Origin: JAJEBT01 sp965214975
GTDB taxonomy: Bacteria > Pseudomonadota > Alphaproteobacteria > MPNO01 > UBA830
Direction: 5' to 3'
Assembly (NCBI GenBank): GCA_965214975.1
Contig: OZ244055.1
Coordinates: 2,170,001-2,234,000, forward strand
Length of the DNA: 64,000 nucleotides
Shown here in pieces: positions 18,089-27,417 of the stretch. Every line of letters begins with the position of its first letter. Within the stretch, counting starts at the first letter, position 1. A model generated the notes under the pieces. That model did not search any database, had not been told where the DNA came from, and saw only the letters and a list, made by a program, of their open reading frames with translations. A program made the translations under genes and the position numbers.

Positions 18089-19558
18089 ACACCACCCCGA
18101 TCGTTTCGAAGGTCTGGAGCTTCTGCACCACGTTGCGTGACGACGGCGTCGGATACGGCGATTATCTTGAACAACTGACCTATCTGATCTTCCTCAAGAT
18201 GGCCGATGAATATGCTAGGCCACCCTACAATCGCGATGTCGGCATCCCCGAGGGCTACGACTGGACGAGCCTCACCGCTCGCCGCGGCGCGGATCTCGAA
18301 GCGCATTACGTTATGCTTCTCCGCAAGCTTGGCGAACAGAGAGGAATGTTGGGTCAGGTATTCGCCAAGGCGCAGAACAAGATTACCGATCCGGCCAAGC
18401 TGTTCCGCCTGATCGACATGGTGGACGGCACCGATTGGGTGGTGCTTGGGGCGGACGTTAAGGGCGATATCTACGAGGGACTGCTCGAGCGGAACGCCGA
18501 GGACACCAAGTCCGGTGCAGGACAGTACTTCACGCCCCGCGCCCTCATCCGCGCAATGGTGGCGTGCATGCGTCCGGAACCGGGCAGAACCATTGCCGAC
18601 CCGGCCCTGCGGAACCGGCGGGTTCTTCCTTGCTGCGCACGACTTCCTGACCGACCCACGGAATTACGCTCTCGACAAGGATCGGAAGGCGTTCCTGAAG
18701 CATGCAACGTTCCATGGCAACGAGATTGTGGCGAACACGCGTCGACTTTGCCTGATGAACATGCTGTTGCACGGGATCGGAGAGATAACGGGAGAGATGG
18801 CAGTCTCATCCGCCGATGCCTTGATCTCCCCACCCATGAAGACATTCGACTACGTCCTCGCCAATCCGCCGTTCGGTAAGAAAAGCTCGATGAGTTTTAC
18901 CAATACCGCTGGCGAGCAGGAGACCGATGACCTGACCTACAACCGGCAGGACTTCTGGGCAACAACATCGAATAAGCAGCTGAATTTCGTCCAGCACATC
19001 CGGACCATGCTGAAGACGACAGGACGTGCTGCCGTCGTGGTGCCCGACAACGTGCTGTTTGAGAGCGGAGCCGGCGAGACGATCCGGCGGAAACTGCTGC
19101 GCACCACCGACTTGCACACGATTCTGAGGCTACCCACGGGCATCTTCTACGCTCAGGGTGTAAAGACGAACGTCATTTTTTTCGACAACCGACCGGCTAG
19201 CCCGGATCCCCAGACGTCGAAGGTCTGGTACTACGACTACCGCACCAACGTGCATCACACGCTCAAGCAGAAGCCATTGACCCATGCCCATCTCGAGGAC
19301 TTTGTAGCCTGCTATAACCCCGAGGATCGCACTGTCCGGCAGGAGACTTGGAGCGAAGAAACCCCGGAAGGCAGATGGCGTGCATACTCGTGCGATGACC
19401 TTTTTCAACGCGACAAGGCAAGCCTCGATGTGTTCTGGCTGAAGGACGCGTCAATAACCGATCTGGACAACCTGCCGGAGCCGGACGCGCTCGCGGCCGA
19501 GATTCTGGAGAACCTTCGCTCGGCACTGAGCAGCTTCCAGGCGGTGAGTGGTGGTTAG
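18085..19558 (+). pseudogene. hsdM: Type I restriction DNA methyltransferase, frameshifted at the SAM motif
   Basis: ATG at 18085 with GAGG 7 nt upstream. Frame one carries the HsdM N-terminal bundle ('SFCTTLRDDGVGYGDYLEQL') and 'SGAGQYFTPRALIRAMV', then goes wrong at 'TIADPA'. The next frame resumes with 'CGTGGFFLAAHDF', so a single extra C in 'ggccctgc' (18605-18607) splits the SAM-binding motif DPACGTGGF. The second part contains the catalytic 'VLANPPFGKKSS' (N6-adenine methylase NPPF) and the conserved C-terminus. Without repair no methylase is made, so the whole type I system should be dead. Confidence 0.87.
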
Positions 19559-19944
19559 CCGTTGTGTAGTCTCGTACGAGATGATGCCCCTCAGGACGAG
19601 CTGATCCCCGGCATCGTGCGTTACTCTGACACATGGCGCTTGCATCCTGTCGGTCTCCCTAGACCCAGCGGGACCGACTGTGTGAGCGTCGTCGACCTCG
19701 TCACGGACGCACTTGATGGCGGTGCTCATCAGTTGCTGGCTATCATTAGTCTCGAGGCTGACACCGAGCCGCAACTCAGAGCCGATACATTCCAAGGCCA
19801 TGAACCGGCGATCTCGGCACTGATCGGGATTGTGCCGGAGCCGGTTTGCAGGAATCCCGCATCACCCAGCGCAGCGTGCTACCTGCCCCAGGATGCGGAC
19901 GTTCAGTCAGCTGCTTGGCAGGCTACCGGGAAGGCCGGCAATTC
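19559..19944. other. 386-bp stretch between hsdM and the methyltransferase gene
   Basis: Open frames of about 115-130 codons exist on both strands (for example 19562-19948 plus and 19451-19801 minus). Neither has recognisable domains or a good start. The promoter for the m4C-type methyltransferase should lie here. Base composition is like the island. Confidence 0.4.
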
Positions 19945-21249
19945 GTGACAGTCAACGTCGCAAAATTGGGCGAACCGCAAATGCATGTGAGCTTCCAGAG
20001 TTGGACCAAGCAGCGCGACCTGGTGTCTGTCGGCACCAACGCCGGCGCTGAAGTATTGCCGTTTCAGACGTGGCATCACTTCAAGGAAGCCTTCGCGCCC
20101 GAACTCGTCGCCCGAGCGGTCAGGGAAAGCGAGCTGGAAGTGCGCCGCTGTTGCGATCCGTTCGGAGGGTCGGGGACTTCGGCGCTTGCCTGCCAGTTCC
20201 TGGGGGTGCATCCGGTCACGATGGAGGTAAACCCGTTTCTGGCGGATCTCGTTATCGCTAAGCTCTGTGACTACGATCTCGATCGTCTCATAGACGACGC
20301 GGGACTGGTCATTCGGCGCGTTCAGGCCGATTGCGAAGCCCGGCCGCCACCGTTCCTTCCGGCGACATTCGTCGAACCCGAAAAGGGCGAACGATGGCTG
20401 TTCAACCGATGTGTCGCGGACCGTATATTCCAGTATCTGGGGGCGATCGACGGCTTGGACGATCTGTCACATCGAAGGCTCCTTCGCGTCCTTCTCGGTG
20501 GCTGCTTGGTGCAGCTCAGCAATGTCGTGGTCAACGGGAAAGGCCGTCGATACCGCAGGAACTGGCGGAAACGGACGCTGGACGCTGGCGACGTCGATCG
20601 GGCGTTTTCGGCCGCGGTATACGGGGCGATCAGCGAGATCGGCCGTTACTCGCCACGGTTGTGCGCGGACTTCAGTGTTGCGGTAGGGGATTGCCGGAAG
20701 ATCCTGCCCACGGAGACGAAGGTAGAACTCTGCGTGTGCTCTCCGCCATACCCGAACTCGTTCGACTATACCGACATCTATAATGTTGAACTGTGGATGC
20801 TCGGCTACCTAAAGGATCGCGGCGACAACGCGCGATTGCGGCAGAGCACGCTTTGCAGCCACGTGCAGGTGGATCGCGCCTATCCAGCGGCACCCACGGG
20901 ATCGGAGACGCTGAGCGCCGCGCTCGGCAGGCTTCGGGATGAAGGACGCCGACTGTGGAATCGCCGGATTCCCGACATGGTGGCGGGATATTTCTCCGAT
21001 ATGGTGGATGTGTTGCGGGGTATAGCCGAATCCCTCGTTGTCGGAGGCACCGCGTGGATCGTGGTCGGCGACAGTCGCTATGCCGAGATTTCGATAGAGA
21101 GTGCACGCATCCTAGAAGAACTGATGCCCCAAACCGGCTTAAAGGTCGAGTCCATTGAGCCCTGTAGGTCGATGCGGAGTTCTGCACAACAGGGCGGTCA
21201 GTACATGCTGTCGGAAGAGCTGTTGATCCTGAGGAAATACGGCGGGTAG
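19945..21249 (+). CDS. SAM-dependent DNA methyltransferase, SPPY (m4C) type
   Basis: 434 residues from a GTG at 19945 (GGGAAGG 10 nt upstream); ATG 19981 is an alternative. 'HHFKEAFAPELVARAV' precedes motif I 'CCDPFGGSGTSALA' (SAM binding, residue ~71), and motif IV 'VCSPPYPNSFDYTD' (residue ~266) is of the SPPY form usual for N4-cytosine methylases. Motif I comes before IV, the reverse of the common beta-class m4C order. About 190 residues lie between the motifs and may hold the target-recognition region. It converges tail to tail with the PD-(D/E)XK nuclease, 3 nt apart, so it may protect host DNA from that enzyme. The association is inferred from position. Confidence 0.85.
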   Translation: MTVNVAKLGEPQMHVSFQSWTKQRDLVSVGTNAGAEVLPFQTWHHFKEAFAPELVARAVRESELEVRRCCDPFGGSGTSALACQFLGVHPVTMEVNPFLADLVIAKLCDYDLDRLIDDAGLVIRRVQADCEARPPPFLPATFVEPEKGERWLFNRCVADRIFQYLGAIDGLDDLSHRRLLRVLLGGCLVQLSNVVVNGKGRRYRRNWRKRTLDAGDVDRAFSAAVYGAISEIGRYSPRLCADFSVAVGDCRKILPTETKVELCVCSPPYPNSFDYTDIYNVELWMLGYLKDRGDNARLRQSTLCSHVQVDRAYPAAPTGSETLSAALGRLRDEGRRLWNRRIPDMVAGYFSDMVDVLRGIAESLVVGGTAWIVVGDSRYAEISIESARILEELMPQTGLKVESIEPCRSMRSSAQQGGQYMLSEELLILRKYGG

Positions 21250-21252
21250 CGG

Positions 21253-22305
21253 TCAGGCGAGCCCGGCGTCGCGATAGGCCTCGGAAGAGTTGTAGAGGAA
21301 CCAGCGCGACAGGTGGACAGATAGATTTCGGGCGAGTGACGAGACATGCGAAAAGCACTGTTCGCCCGTATCGGAGTTACGCATGTCGAAGCATATGAGC
21401 AACCCAAGCTGGGCATGCCGCTCGTTTCGGTATGCGGCAACCTGCCTGATGCCCTTTGCGATCCATCGCGAAATCGCATCGGCCCGTGTCGGACGTCCGT
21501 TGTATCGGAACGACCGCAGGATCTTCAGCTCGATGACGGCAAGACGGGTAATGGTGAGGTAATCGTTGGGATCGGGACGTTCTATTTCCAGATCGAGCCG
21601 GCCAGCCTTGGATGGTTGTTCATGGCGAATATCGCAGTCGAAGAAATGGGCGTGAAGTCCGGTCTTGAGATGCGACTGAATGACCGCCTCGGCGTTGCGG
21701 GAGGGCCAGTATCGACCGGAATCTTGCCAGACCGATGAGGCGCTGGGCACTTCGGCGTCGGGCGTGATGAAGGAACTCTCATAGATGCGTTCAACGACCC
21801 GATTGATGCTGTCGGGGGAGACTTCAGTGTCCGATATTGCGTGCACAAGGCAGGCATCCTCGTTCGACAAACCGTGAGGATAGAAGCGGATCTCGGGGGT
21901 GGGTAGTCGAGGGTCGAAGACAACCGTGGGGCTGTCTCCGAGACCGATACGCGTGCAGATCGTGTCGAACACTAGGGCATCATCGTCGGAGACGTCATCG
22001 ATATAGTGACCCGTTCGAACGGCTTCGTTGACGAACCAGATCCTGCCGGCGACCTCGGTGCGGCCGTTGTCCAGCATGGGTATGCGAGGTTGAGTTACGA
22101 AGTCCGGTCGACGGGGAGAGAGGATGAACACGGCCAGGGAGTCCCTCCTTGCGTCTTCAGCCAAAAGCCTGCGCTTGAGAAGCTTCGCGACATTTCGGCG
22201 AAACCGCATGCTGGCGGGCAGTTCCTGGTCAGCGCCGATACCGGTGTGCGAACGGGCGGTGGCGACAAGGTCAGCATTGGCCCAGGGACCGAGACTAGCG
22301 GGCAC
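21253..22305 (-). CDS. PD-(D/E)XK nuclease, effector of an ABC-three-component module
   Basis: 350 residues from a GTG at 22305 with GGAGG 7 nt upstream inside the preceding gene (11-nt overlap). The C-terminal half has a PD-(D/E)XK core: Glu ~206 in 'NAEAVIQ', Asp ~238 in 'AGRLDLEIE', 'LAVIELKILRSF' with Glu 259 and Lys 261, and a following helix 'DAISRWIAKGIRQVAAYRNE'. The N-terminal ~190 residues match no domain I know. It is the last gene of the ATPase - middle component - nuclease operon. The probable role is a DNA endonuclease fired when the ATPase senses foreign or abnormal DNA. Nuclease fold fairly sure; system assignment inferred. Confidence 0.72.
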   Translation of the reverse strand: MPASLGPWANADLVATARSHTGIGADQELPASMRFRRNVAKLLKRRLLAEDARRDSLAVFILSPRRPDFVTQPRIPMLDNGRTEVAGRIWFVNEAVRTGHYIDDVSDDDALVFDTICTRIGLGDSPTVVFDPRLPTPEIRFYPHGLSNEDACLVHAISDTEVSPDSINRVVERIYESSFITPDAEVPSASSVWQDSGRYWPSRNAEAVIQSHLKTGLHAHFFDCDIRHEQPSKAGRLDLEIERPDPNDYLTITRLAVIELKILRSFRYNGRPTRADAISRWIAKGIRQVAAYRNERHAQLGLLICFDMRNSDTGEQCFSHVSSLARNLSVHLSRWFLYNSSEAYRDAGLA

Positions 22306-22966
22306 CGTGCAACCTCCGGTGCAGATGCGCCACATAGAGGTGAAGCTTCTCGCCCGGAGTCGTTCGGCTGCCGGACGGAAGAAGATTCCTGAAGTGCTCG
22401 GCGGCGCTCGCGGTCCAGTTCCTGTCGGACCATTCCGCAAAGTCTATGACGTTGCCTTCCGTCACTTGGGGATCGGAATAGGTGGCATCCTCTTGCATCG
22501 CAGTATCGAGATCGTCGTCGCTCAGCGATGACAGGGCCAGCAGGAGCTCGCCGATATAGGCGTGGGTCAGCCGCTCGTCTTCCGAGATGGTCCGCAGACA
22601 TTCGAGGACCGGGTCGGCGAGGCGGTAGTTGAGGTCATAGGAGCCTGCCAGACGCCATCGGCCCGGCGCTTCCTCTTCATGGCGAAGCTGGGTGAGGTGC
22701 ACCAGACCCATGCCGGTGAGCCTGTCGAGATCCTTTTGCAGGGCCGGGTAGAAGGGGCCGCCGCGCCGCTTCAGCAACCTGCCATCATGCGCATTGAGTT
22801 CCCAGACGGGTGCCAAAACATTCGCCAAGTATGCCGCCGCATGAAATCGAAGAATAGGTATCGGTGTCATGCCGGCATGATTCGCGGCGTCGAGCAACAT
22901 TACGATTCGAACGCGACGACGAACGGAGGCGGCGTGCGGATTGCCTGCGGGAGTTTGCGAAAACAT
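22295..22966 (-). CDS. ABC-three-component middle component-like protein
   Basis: 223 residues, soluble. The N-terminal ~90 residues read like a winged-helix middle component ('RIVMLLDAANHAGMTPIPIL', 'FHAAAYLANVLAPVW', 'FYPALQKDLDRLTGMGLVHL'). The rest is helical and acidic. It sits 6 nt after the ATPase stop and overlaps the nuclease start, the arrangement seen in ABC-3C/Lamassu-like operons where this protein bridges sensor and effector. No catalytic motif is visible. Assignment rests on the N-terminal pattern and the neighbours. Confidence 0.65.
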   Translation of the reverse strand: MFSQTPAGNPHAASVRRRVRIVMLLDAANHAGMTPIPILRFHAAAYLANVLAPVWELNAHDGRLLKRRGGPFYPALQKDLDRLTGMGLVHLTQLRHEEEAPGRWRLAGSYDLNYRLADPVLECLRTISEDERLTHAYIGELLLALSSLSDDDLDTAMQEDATYSDPQVTEGNVIDFAEWSDRNWTASAAEHFRNLLPSGSRTTPGEKLHLYVAHLHRRLHGAR

Positions 22967-22972
22967 AGCCGG

Positions 22973-25063
22973 TCAGCCCGGGTTGTTGCGGAAAGCACTG
23001 AACATTTTCCGGTGCGCGTCCCGGTACTCACGCTCGGCGTGCAGGATCGCGCGGGTTGGCTTTGCGATCTCAAAGAGATCGACCAGCCGGGTCATATCCC
23101 CGTCATCCGGGGCGACCGCGCCGGCCAGAGTGGAGATCAGGGATCCTTCAACGAGATTGGAGGTGACGACCAGGCGGTTGTCACCATCCGCCGAGCCGAA
23201 CCGGATCAGGATTTCGGCCGCGTGCTTGGCAAACACCACGTCGAGAGACGATTCCGGAGTGTCGATGACCAAGCTGCCGAAACCGGACTGCGAGGCTGCC
23301 TTGATCAGCGCCATGCGGAATGCGAGATCGATGAACTCGCGCTGCGATTCCGAGACGTCCGAAGGTCCGGTCCGGCGCACTTTTTCCTGGAAGTCTGATC
23401 CGGTCATGTCGAGGGCATAGGATGGGAACTCTATGATCTGGCCGCCTTGGCCCACGCGCGCTCTGTGGGACGAGCGCGTAATGCTCACGTCCTCTTCCAG
23501 GAACCCCCGAGCGTATTCCGCAAAGGCCCGTTCCACGCGTTCCGAGGCGTTGATGACGTTCATGGCGTTTTCTTCGACGAAAGAGCGGAAGGCCTCGCGC
23601 AGGTTGGTCAGTTTGTCGTTCAACGCGTCAACCCGTGTCCGCAGGATCGCCAGTTGATCGTGCCGCTGACGGATCTTGCGTTCGGACTGCGGCAATTGGT
23701 CGACGATCTGGTTGATGCGAAGCTCACGGTCCGCAATGCGGCTGCCGAGTTGGACGCGTTGTCGTCTATGTTCCGAGTGGGTCGCTTCCGCTTGATCGAG
23801 TGCGGACTTGGCGCCGGCCAGCAGGCGGTCGACGTCCTTGAGTGCGCGTTCTGTTTCCGCCACCCGGCGGTCGGCGACCGATGCGGAGGGCACGATGTTC
23901 TGCGTAGAGTTGAGGTCGGAATTGCAGACCACGCAATGCTGATCGTTCAGCCGCGAAAGAAAGCCGGCCGCCGCCCCAGGAGCGGTCGCACCGCAAGCCA
24001 GACACTCGTTCTCGCTCATCAAGTGCGCCAAGATGTATTTCGCCGTGTCGGCTTGACTGGGAAATCGGGCGTCTAGGGCGAGAAGCTTGGCGCGCTCGAA
24101 CGTGCGCAGTCGCGCTTCCCTGTCCTGCTCCGCAGAAAGGAAATCGAGACGGGCCTTTTGACGGAGCGCATCCAGTTCGAGAGTGGTACTGTCGAGATTC
24201 CCCAGCCTCTCCTCGTCGATCGCTTGCTGCTGCTCTAGATCCCTGAGCTCGGCGCGGAGGGCCTCCCCGCTTTGCGCCTGCTGTTCGGCTCGGGTGAGGG
24301 ATCGCTGCTCACGCGTCAGGGCAGCATGAAGATTACGCATGCGACTGTCGATCTCGAGTATGTCGCGTTCCTTTTCCGTCCAGGTCTTGGCTGAGTCGGG
24401 TGGCAGGAACAGCATGCGGAGAATCTGACGTTGCGCTGTCTGGTCCCACACCAGGGCACGGCGATCTTCAAAATAAAAAACGATGAAACGCAGCATCAGG
24501 ACGAAATCGCCGAAGGAACCGAGGTTGGCAAGCTTGACTAGGGTGCTCTGGTAGCCTTCTTCGTCGGTAGGGAGAGTCCGGTCGTCAAGGGTCAGACGAA
24601 CCAGTTCGAGTGTGTTCAGCTTTCGCTCAATGCAAAGAGTGTGCGATCCAAAGGAGACCGAGAGGCGGGCGACGGCGTTCTCTGCCCTGTCGGCGACGCG
24701 GTGGGCGAAAAATCCGTGCTCGGTTGGGGGAAGGGGATGTGTCTGGAGCCTTCGGGAGCCGAGCTCTTCCTGGCCGGAGAGCGAAGAGATGTCGTGGGGG
24801 CCAGTGAGAAGTCGGTAGATCAGGGTAACGAACGTGGTTTTTCCGAGACCATTTGCACCGACAATGAGGGTGAGACCGGGATGGAAATCGATGCGGGGTC
24901 CGGGCGCACGCTCATCCGAGCCGGGGAAGAGGCCGAAATCGTCGATCTGCATCTGGTGAAGGGTGGGGAAGTGGACCATTGGCTGGTTGGCGATCAGATT
25001 GCGTTGTCGGTGAAAGCGAAACGGGATTGGAGAAGGGGGAGCCCCACTCTGTTTATCCAGCAT
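22973..25063 (-). CDS. Rad50/SMC-like ABC ATPase with Cys4 hook
   Basis: Up to 696 residues; ATG 24979 or the Met of 'MQIDDFGLFPG' are possible later starts and no start has a good ribosome-binding site. Walker A 'IVGANGLGKTTFVTLIYRLL' (~69-77) is followed by long charged coiled coils (~225-350 and ~395-500) that flank a zinc-hook-like tip with CxxC pairs (Cys354/357, Cys377/380). The ABC signature region 'VSESQREFIDLAFRMALI' and Walker B 'GSLVIDTPESSLD' follow. This is the architecture of SMC/Rad50-type sensors that monitor DNA ends or plasmids in Lamassu-like and ABC-3C defence systems. It is first in a three-gene operon. Confidence 0.85.
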   Translation of the reverse strand: MLDKQSGAPPSPIPFRFHRQRNLIANQPMVHFPTLHQMQIDDFGLFPGSDERAPGPRIDFHPGLTLIVGANGLGKTTFVTLIYRLLTGPHDISSLSGQEELGSRRLQTHPLPPTEHGFFAHRVADRAENAVARLSVSFGSHTLCIERKLNTLELVRLTLDDRTLPTDEEGYQSTLVKLANLGSFGDFVLMLRFIVFYFEDRRALVWDQTAQRQILRMLFLPPDSAKTWTEKERDILEIDSRMRNLHAALTREQRSLTRAEQQAQSGEALRAELRDLEQQQAIDEERLGNLDSTTLELDALRQKARLDFLSAEQDREARLRTFERAKLLALDARFPSQADTAKYILAHLMSENECLACGATAPGAAAGFLSRLNDQHCVVCNSDLNSTQNIVPSASVADRRVAETERALKDVDRLLAGAKSALDQAEATHSEHRRQRVQLGSRIADRELRINQIVDQLPQSERKIRQRHDQLAILRTRVDALNDKLTNLREAFRSFVEENAMNVINASERVERAFAEYARGFLEEDVSITRSSHRARVGQGGQIIEFPSYALDMTGSDFQEKVRRTGPSDVSESQREFIDLAFRMALIKAASQSGFGSLVIDTPESSLDVVFAKHAAEILIRFGSADGDNRLVVTSNLVEGSLISTLAGAVAPDDGDMTRLVDLFEIAKPTRAILHAEREYRDAHRKMFSAFRNNPG

Positions 25064-25106
25064 CCTTTTGCAACGACCACGGTCCGAGCGCCGTGGTCAC
25101 CGTGAA

Positions 25107-25260
25107 CTACAGCATATCAGACCCAATGCTGTTGGCGACCCTCCCGCTGCGTCGTGCATGGAGTCCCGCGCCAGATGCGCGTAGCGCACCGTCGTCTCGA
25201 CAGGCGCTTGACCCGTCTGCCACAGTGGTTTCGGGAAATACCGGTTGATTCCGTTGGTTG
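25107..25260 (-). pseudogene. Relic of a tyrosine recombinase C-terminus
   Basis: The minus strand reads 'PLWQTGQAPVETTVRYAHLA' followed by 'RDSMHDAA', then, one frame over, 'GRVANSIGSDML' and a stop. This matches the end of phage-type integrases ('LGHTQVQTTARYAHLA...RIADSIG'), with the nucleophile Tyr in 'VRYAHLA'. At least one frameshift and a missing N-terminal body make it a remnant. The rest of 25064-25455 has no gene I can support. It marks a past mobile-element end within the defence island. Confidence 0.6.
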
Positions 25261-25455
25261 CATAACTCGCCAAAGGGTTTGGCACGACGTTTCGGCGCCA
25301 TGACCCGTTGCAGGGCTTCTCGATACGCTTCAGGCGCCGATCGTCGCGGTATCCTCCTCCCCCATGGCGATCCGTTGCGCGGTCCTGGGCAAACGCACGC
25401 CGATGCACCGTGCGATCCGGCCGGCTTGCGGTTTCGGATCTGAAACTCTCCCCGG

Positions 25456-27417
25456 TCACCGTCGGACCTGGATAGACTCGGGAAGTGTAAGCGCATCCGC
25501 ACGGTGTTCCAAGTAGTCCAGATATCTCATCTGAATGACCAATGCTTCGCCTTCAAGATCTGATTGCAAGAGAACATTCAAATCTCTCTGAGCCGCTGGA
25601 ATTGACCGCCAAGGCACGTTGGCGTCCGGAAGGGCGGCGAGGCGTTTACGTATAGCGTCGTCAGCGGCAGTTCGGCACTCAATTGCGAGCAAGTCAGGCC
25701 GCTCGAAATAGATGAGCCGGGTGGCGATTCGGCGGTGCCTTTGGTCAGCGAATTGTCGTGCCAATGAGACACGCTCCTCCCAGGAAGCAGCGTGAAACTC
25801 GTGCATCAGGTCTTTGTCGTGGCGAGACGGAAAGGGATGCCCATAGATTTGTTCCTCAAGATGCGGCGAAGGCGGATAGTCCGGTTCTGCGGACTGCGCC
25901 GCGTTTCGAAGCCGTTCCAGAAAATCTTTGTCTTTGCGGATTCGCTCGACACGTTCCAGGATCTCAGCTTCGCCCTCGAAAGGGGTGAGATGTGCTTGGG
26001 TCGCTTCGTACAACGCCCACAATGTAGGGGCCGCGTTCGTTCGAACCGTCACGGTCGGCCGCGTAGCGTCTCTGCACAGATCGACTAACTCGCCATCCGA
26101 CATTTCCCGAAGCGCGTCCAGATCGGTGCTGACATCGAGACAGTAGTGCCGTGCCTGCCGACCGGCATGTCTCCCGATTCGGGTTACGACGCGAGTGCGA
26201 TGATGATTGCCGATTGTCTCTGAGACCACAAAGGCGTCTTCCTCGGTAACGAAGGCTTCAACCGCGGCCTTTTGGCTGAATCTCAGGAACTGGGACCAGA
26301 TGTCGGGGGCGCGGTTCTTGATGAGCTTGCAGAGTGCCAGCGTTGCGGAAACATCTGCCATGGCGCTATGCGACATCATCTGCGCGGCAATGCCATTCGC
26401 CTTGGCAAGGGGCTTGAGCTTGAAGATTGCACGACCGTCGTTGTCGGTCGCGGGCGTTACGACATGCGACCTGAAGGCCGCGGTCATGCGGCAGAGACTG
26501 AGAACGTCCGCGCGGGCATTGCCTTGCGTATTCGTCAAGTATGGGTCGTAGAGGCACAGATAGAATGCCTGGCGCAGGAGCTCTTCATCGAATGGCAGGG
26601 AGTTAAACCCGAGAAACAGGGTGGGGCTCCAAGATTCGAGGGTGTGTCGCACCTCTGCGACCATCTCGTAGTGCGAGGGCAGGGAGGCGTCAAGGAGCTG
26701 CTCTATCCGAAGCCCGGTAACGTGCATCGCCTCTGGCGAGGGGACGACATGAGGCATCAGGCGGCAACGGCTCTCAATCCGGTCCTTGACGTTCAGGTCC
26801 GAGTCCGTGAGGACGGCTGCGAACTGCACGATCTGATCGAAGCGCTTCGTTAACCCTGTGGTCTCGACATCGTAGATGACAAAACTCACTCGGCCCTCTC
26901 CGAACGAGTGCAGTCGGTACCGCATGGCGGCATCGCTCACCCTGAAACGCTTGGCGAGAGCGGCGACGGCGTTGTCATCCTCAAGGTCAACCGGATGACG
27001 TTCGAGCGCCGATGTCAGGAGGCGTGTGGGCATCAGCAATTCGGCGGCGAAAGCGTTCGCTTCCATTTCAATTGGATCCACGCCCTTGGCGGCGAGCGCG
27101 TCGCGCCGAAGTGAACCGCGGTCGACATGCACGGCGCGCTCGAGTTCACGACGGTGCAGGCGAACGTGGGCTAGTTCATGCGCGAGAGAAAATCGTTGCC
27201 GATTGGGCGTGTGCAGCGCGTTGATGCCGATGATCGGCACGTCGTCGCGGATGTGTGCGAGCCCGGAGAGCTCATCGTCCAAGGGAGCGTACTCCACGCG
27301 TACGCCGAGCGACTTCGCGATGCGCCCGACCGGAACGGGTATGGCCTCGATGGCATACTGGTCGAGCAGAGCCTGCGCCTCCCGACGAGCCTTGTTCCTG
27401 TCGGCCTTTTGGCTCAT
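25456..27417 (-). CDS. ImmA/IrrE metallopeptidase - exonuclease I (SbcB-like) fusion
   Basis: One uninterrupted frame of 653 residues. Residues ~1-150 are an ImmA/IrrE peptidase: 'QRFSLAHELAHVRLH' gives the zinc HExxH (His80, Glu81, His84) and 'EMEANAFAAELLMP' the third ligand (Glu119). From ~178 to the end it follows exonuclease I: DEDDh motifs 'VIYDVETTGL' (Asp183, Glu185), 'LGFNSLPFDEELLRQAFY' (Asp277) and 'HSAMADVSATLALCKLI' (His350, Asp355), then the SH3-like and helical parts ('LKPLAKANGIAAQM', 'HYCLDVSTDLDALREMSD'). Exonuclease I digests single-stranded DNA 3' to 5'. ImmA-type peptidases cleave XRE repressors, and the XRE gene overlaps this start (ATGA). The fusion suggests damage- or phage-responsive self-control. 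Domains are clear; the system function is inference. Confidence 0.9.
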   Translation of the reverse strand: MSQKADRNKARREAQALLDQYAIEAIPVPVGRIAKSLGVRVEYAPLDDELSGLAHIRDDVPIIGINALHTPNRQRFSLAHELAHVRLHRRELERAVHVDRGSLRRDALAAKGVDPIEMEANAFAAELLMPTRLLTSALERHPVDLEDDNAVAALAKRFRVSDAAMRYRLHSFGEGRVSFVIYDVETTGLTKRFDQIVQFAAVLTDSDLNVKDRIESRCRLMPHVVPSPEAMHVTGLRIEQLLDASLPSHYEMVAEVRHTLESWSPTLFLGFNSLPFDEELLRQAFYLCLYDPYLTNTQGNARADVLSLCRMTAAFRSHVVTPATDNDGRAIFKLKPLAKANGIAAQMMSHSAMADVSATLALCKLIKNRAPDIWSQFLRFSQKAAVEAFVTEEDAFVVSETIGNHHRTRVVTRIGRHAGRQARHYCLDVSTDLDALREMSDGELVDLCRDATRPTVTVRTNAAPTLWALYEATQAHLTPFEGEAEILERVERIRKDKDFLERLRNAAQSAEPDYPPSPHLEEQIYGHPFPSRHDKDLMHEFHAASWEERVSLARQFADQRHRRIATRLIYFERPDLLAIECRTAADDAIRKRLAALPDANVPWRSIPAAQRDLNVLLQSDLEGEALVIQMRYLDYLEHRADALTLPESIQVRR

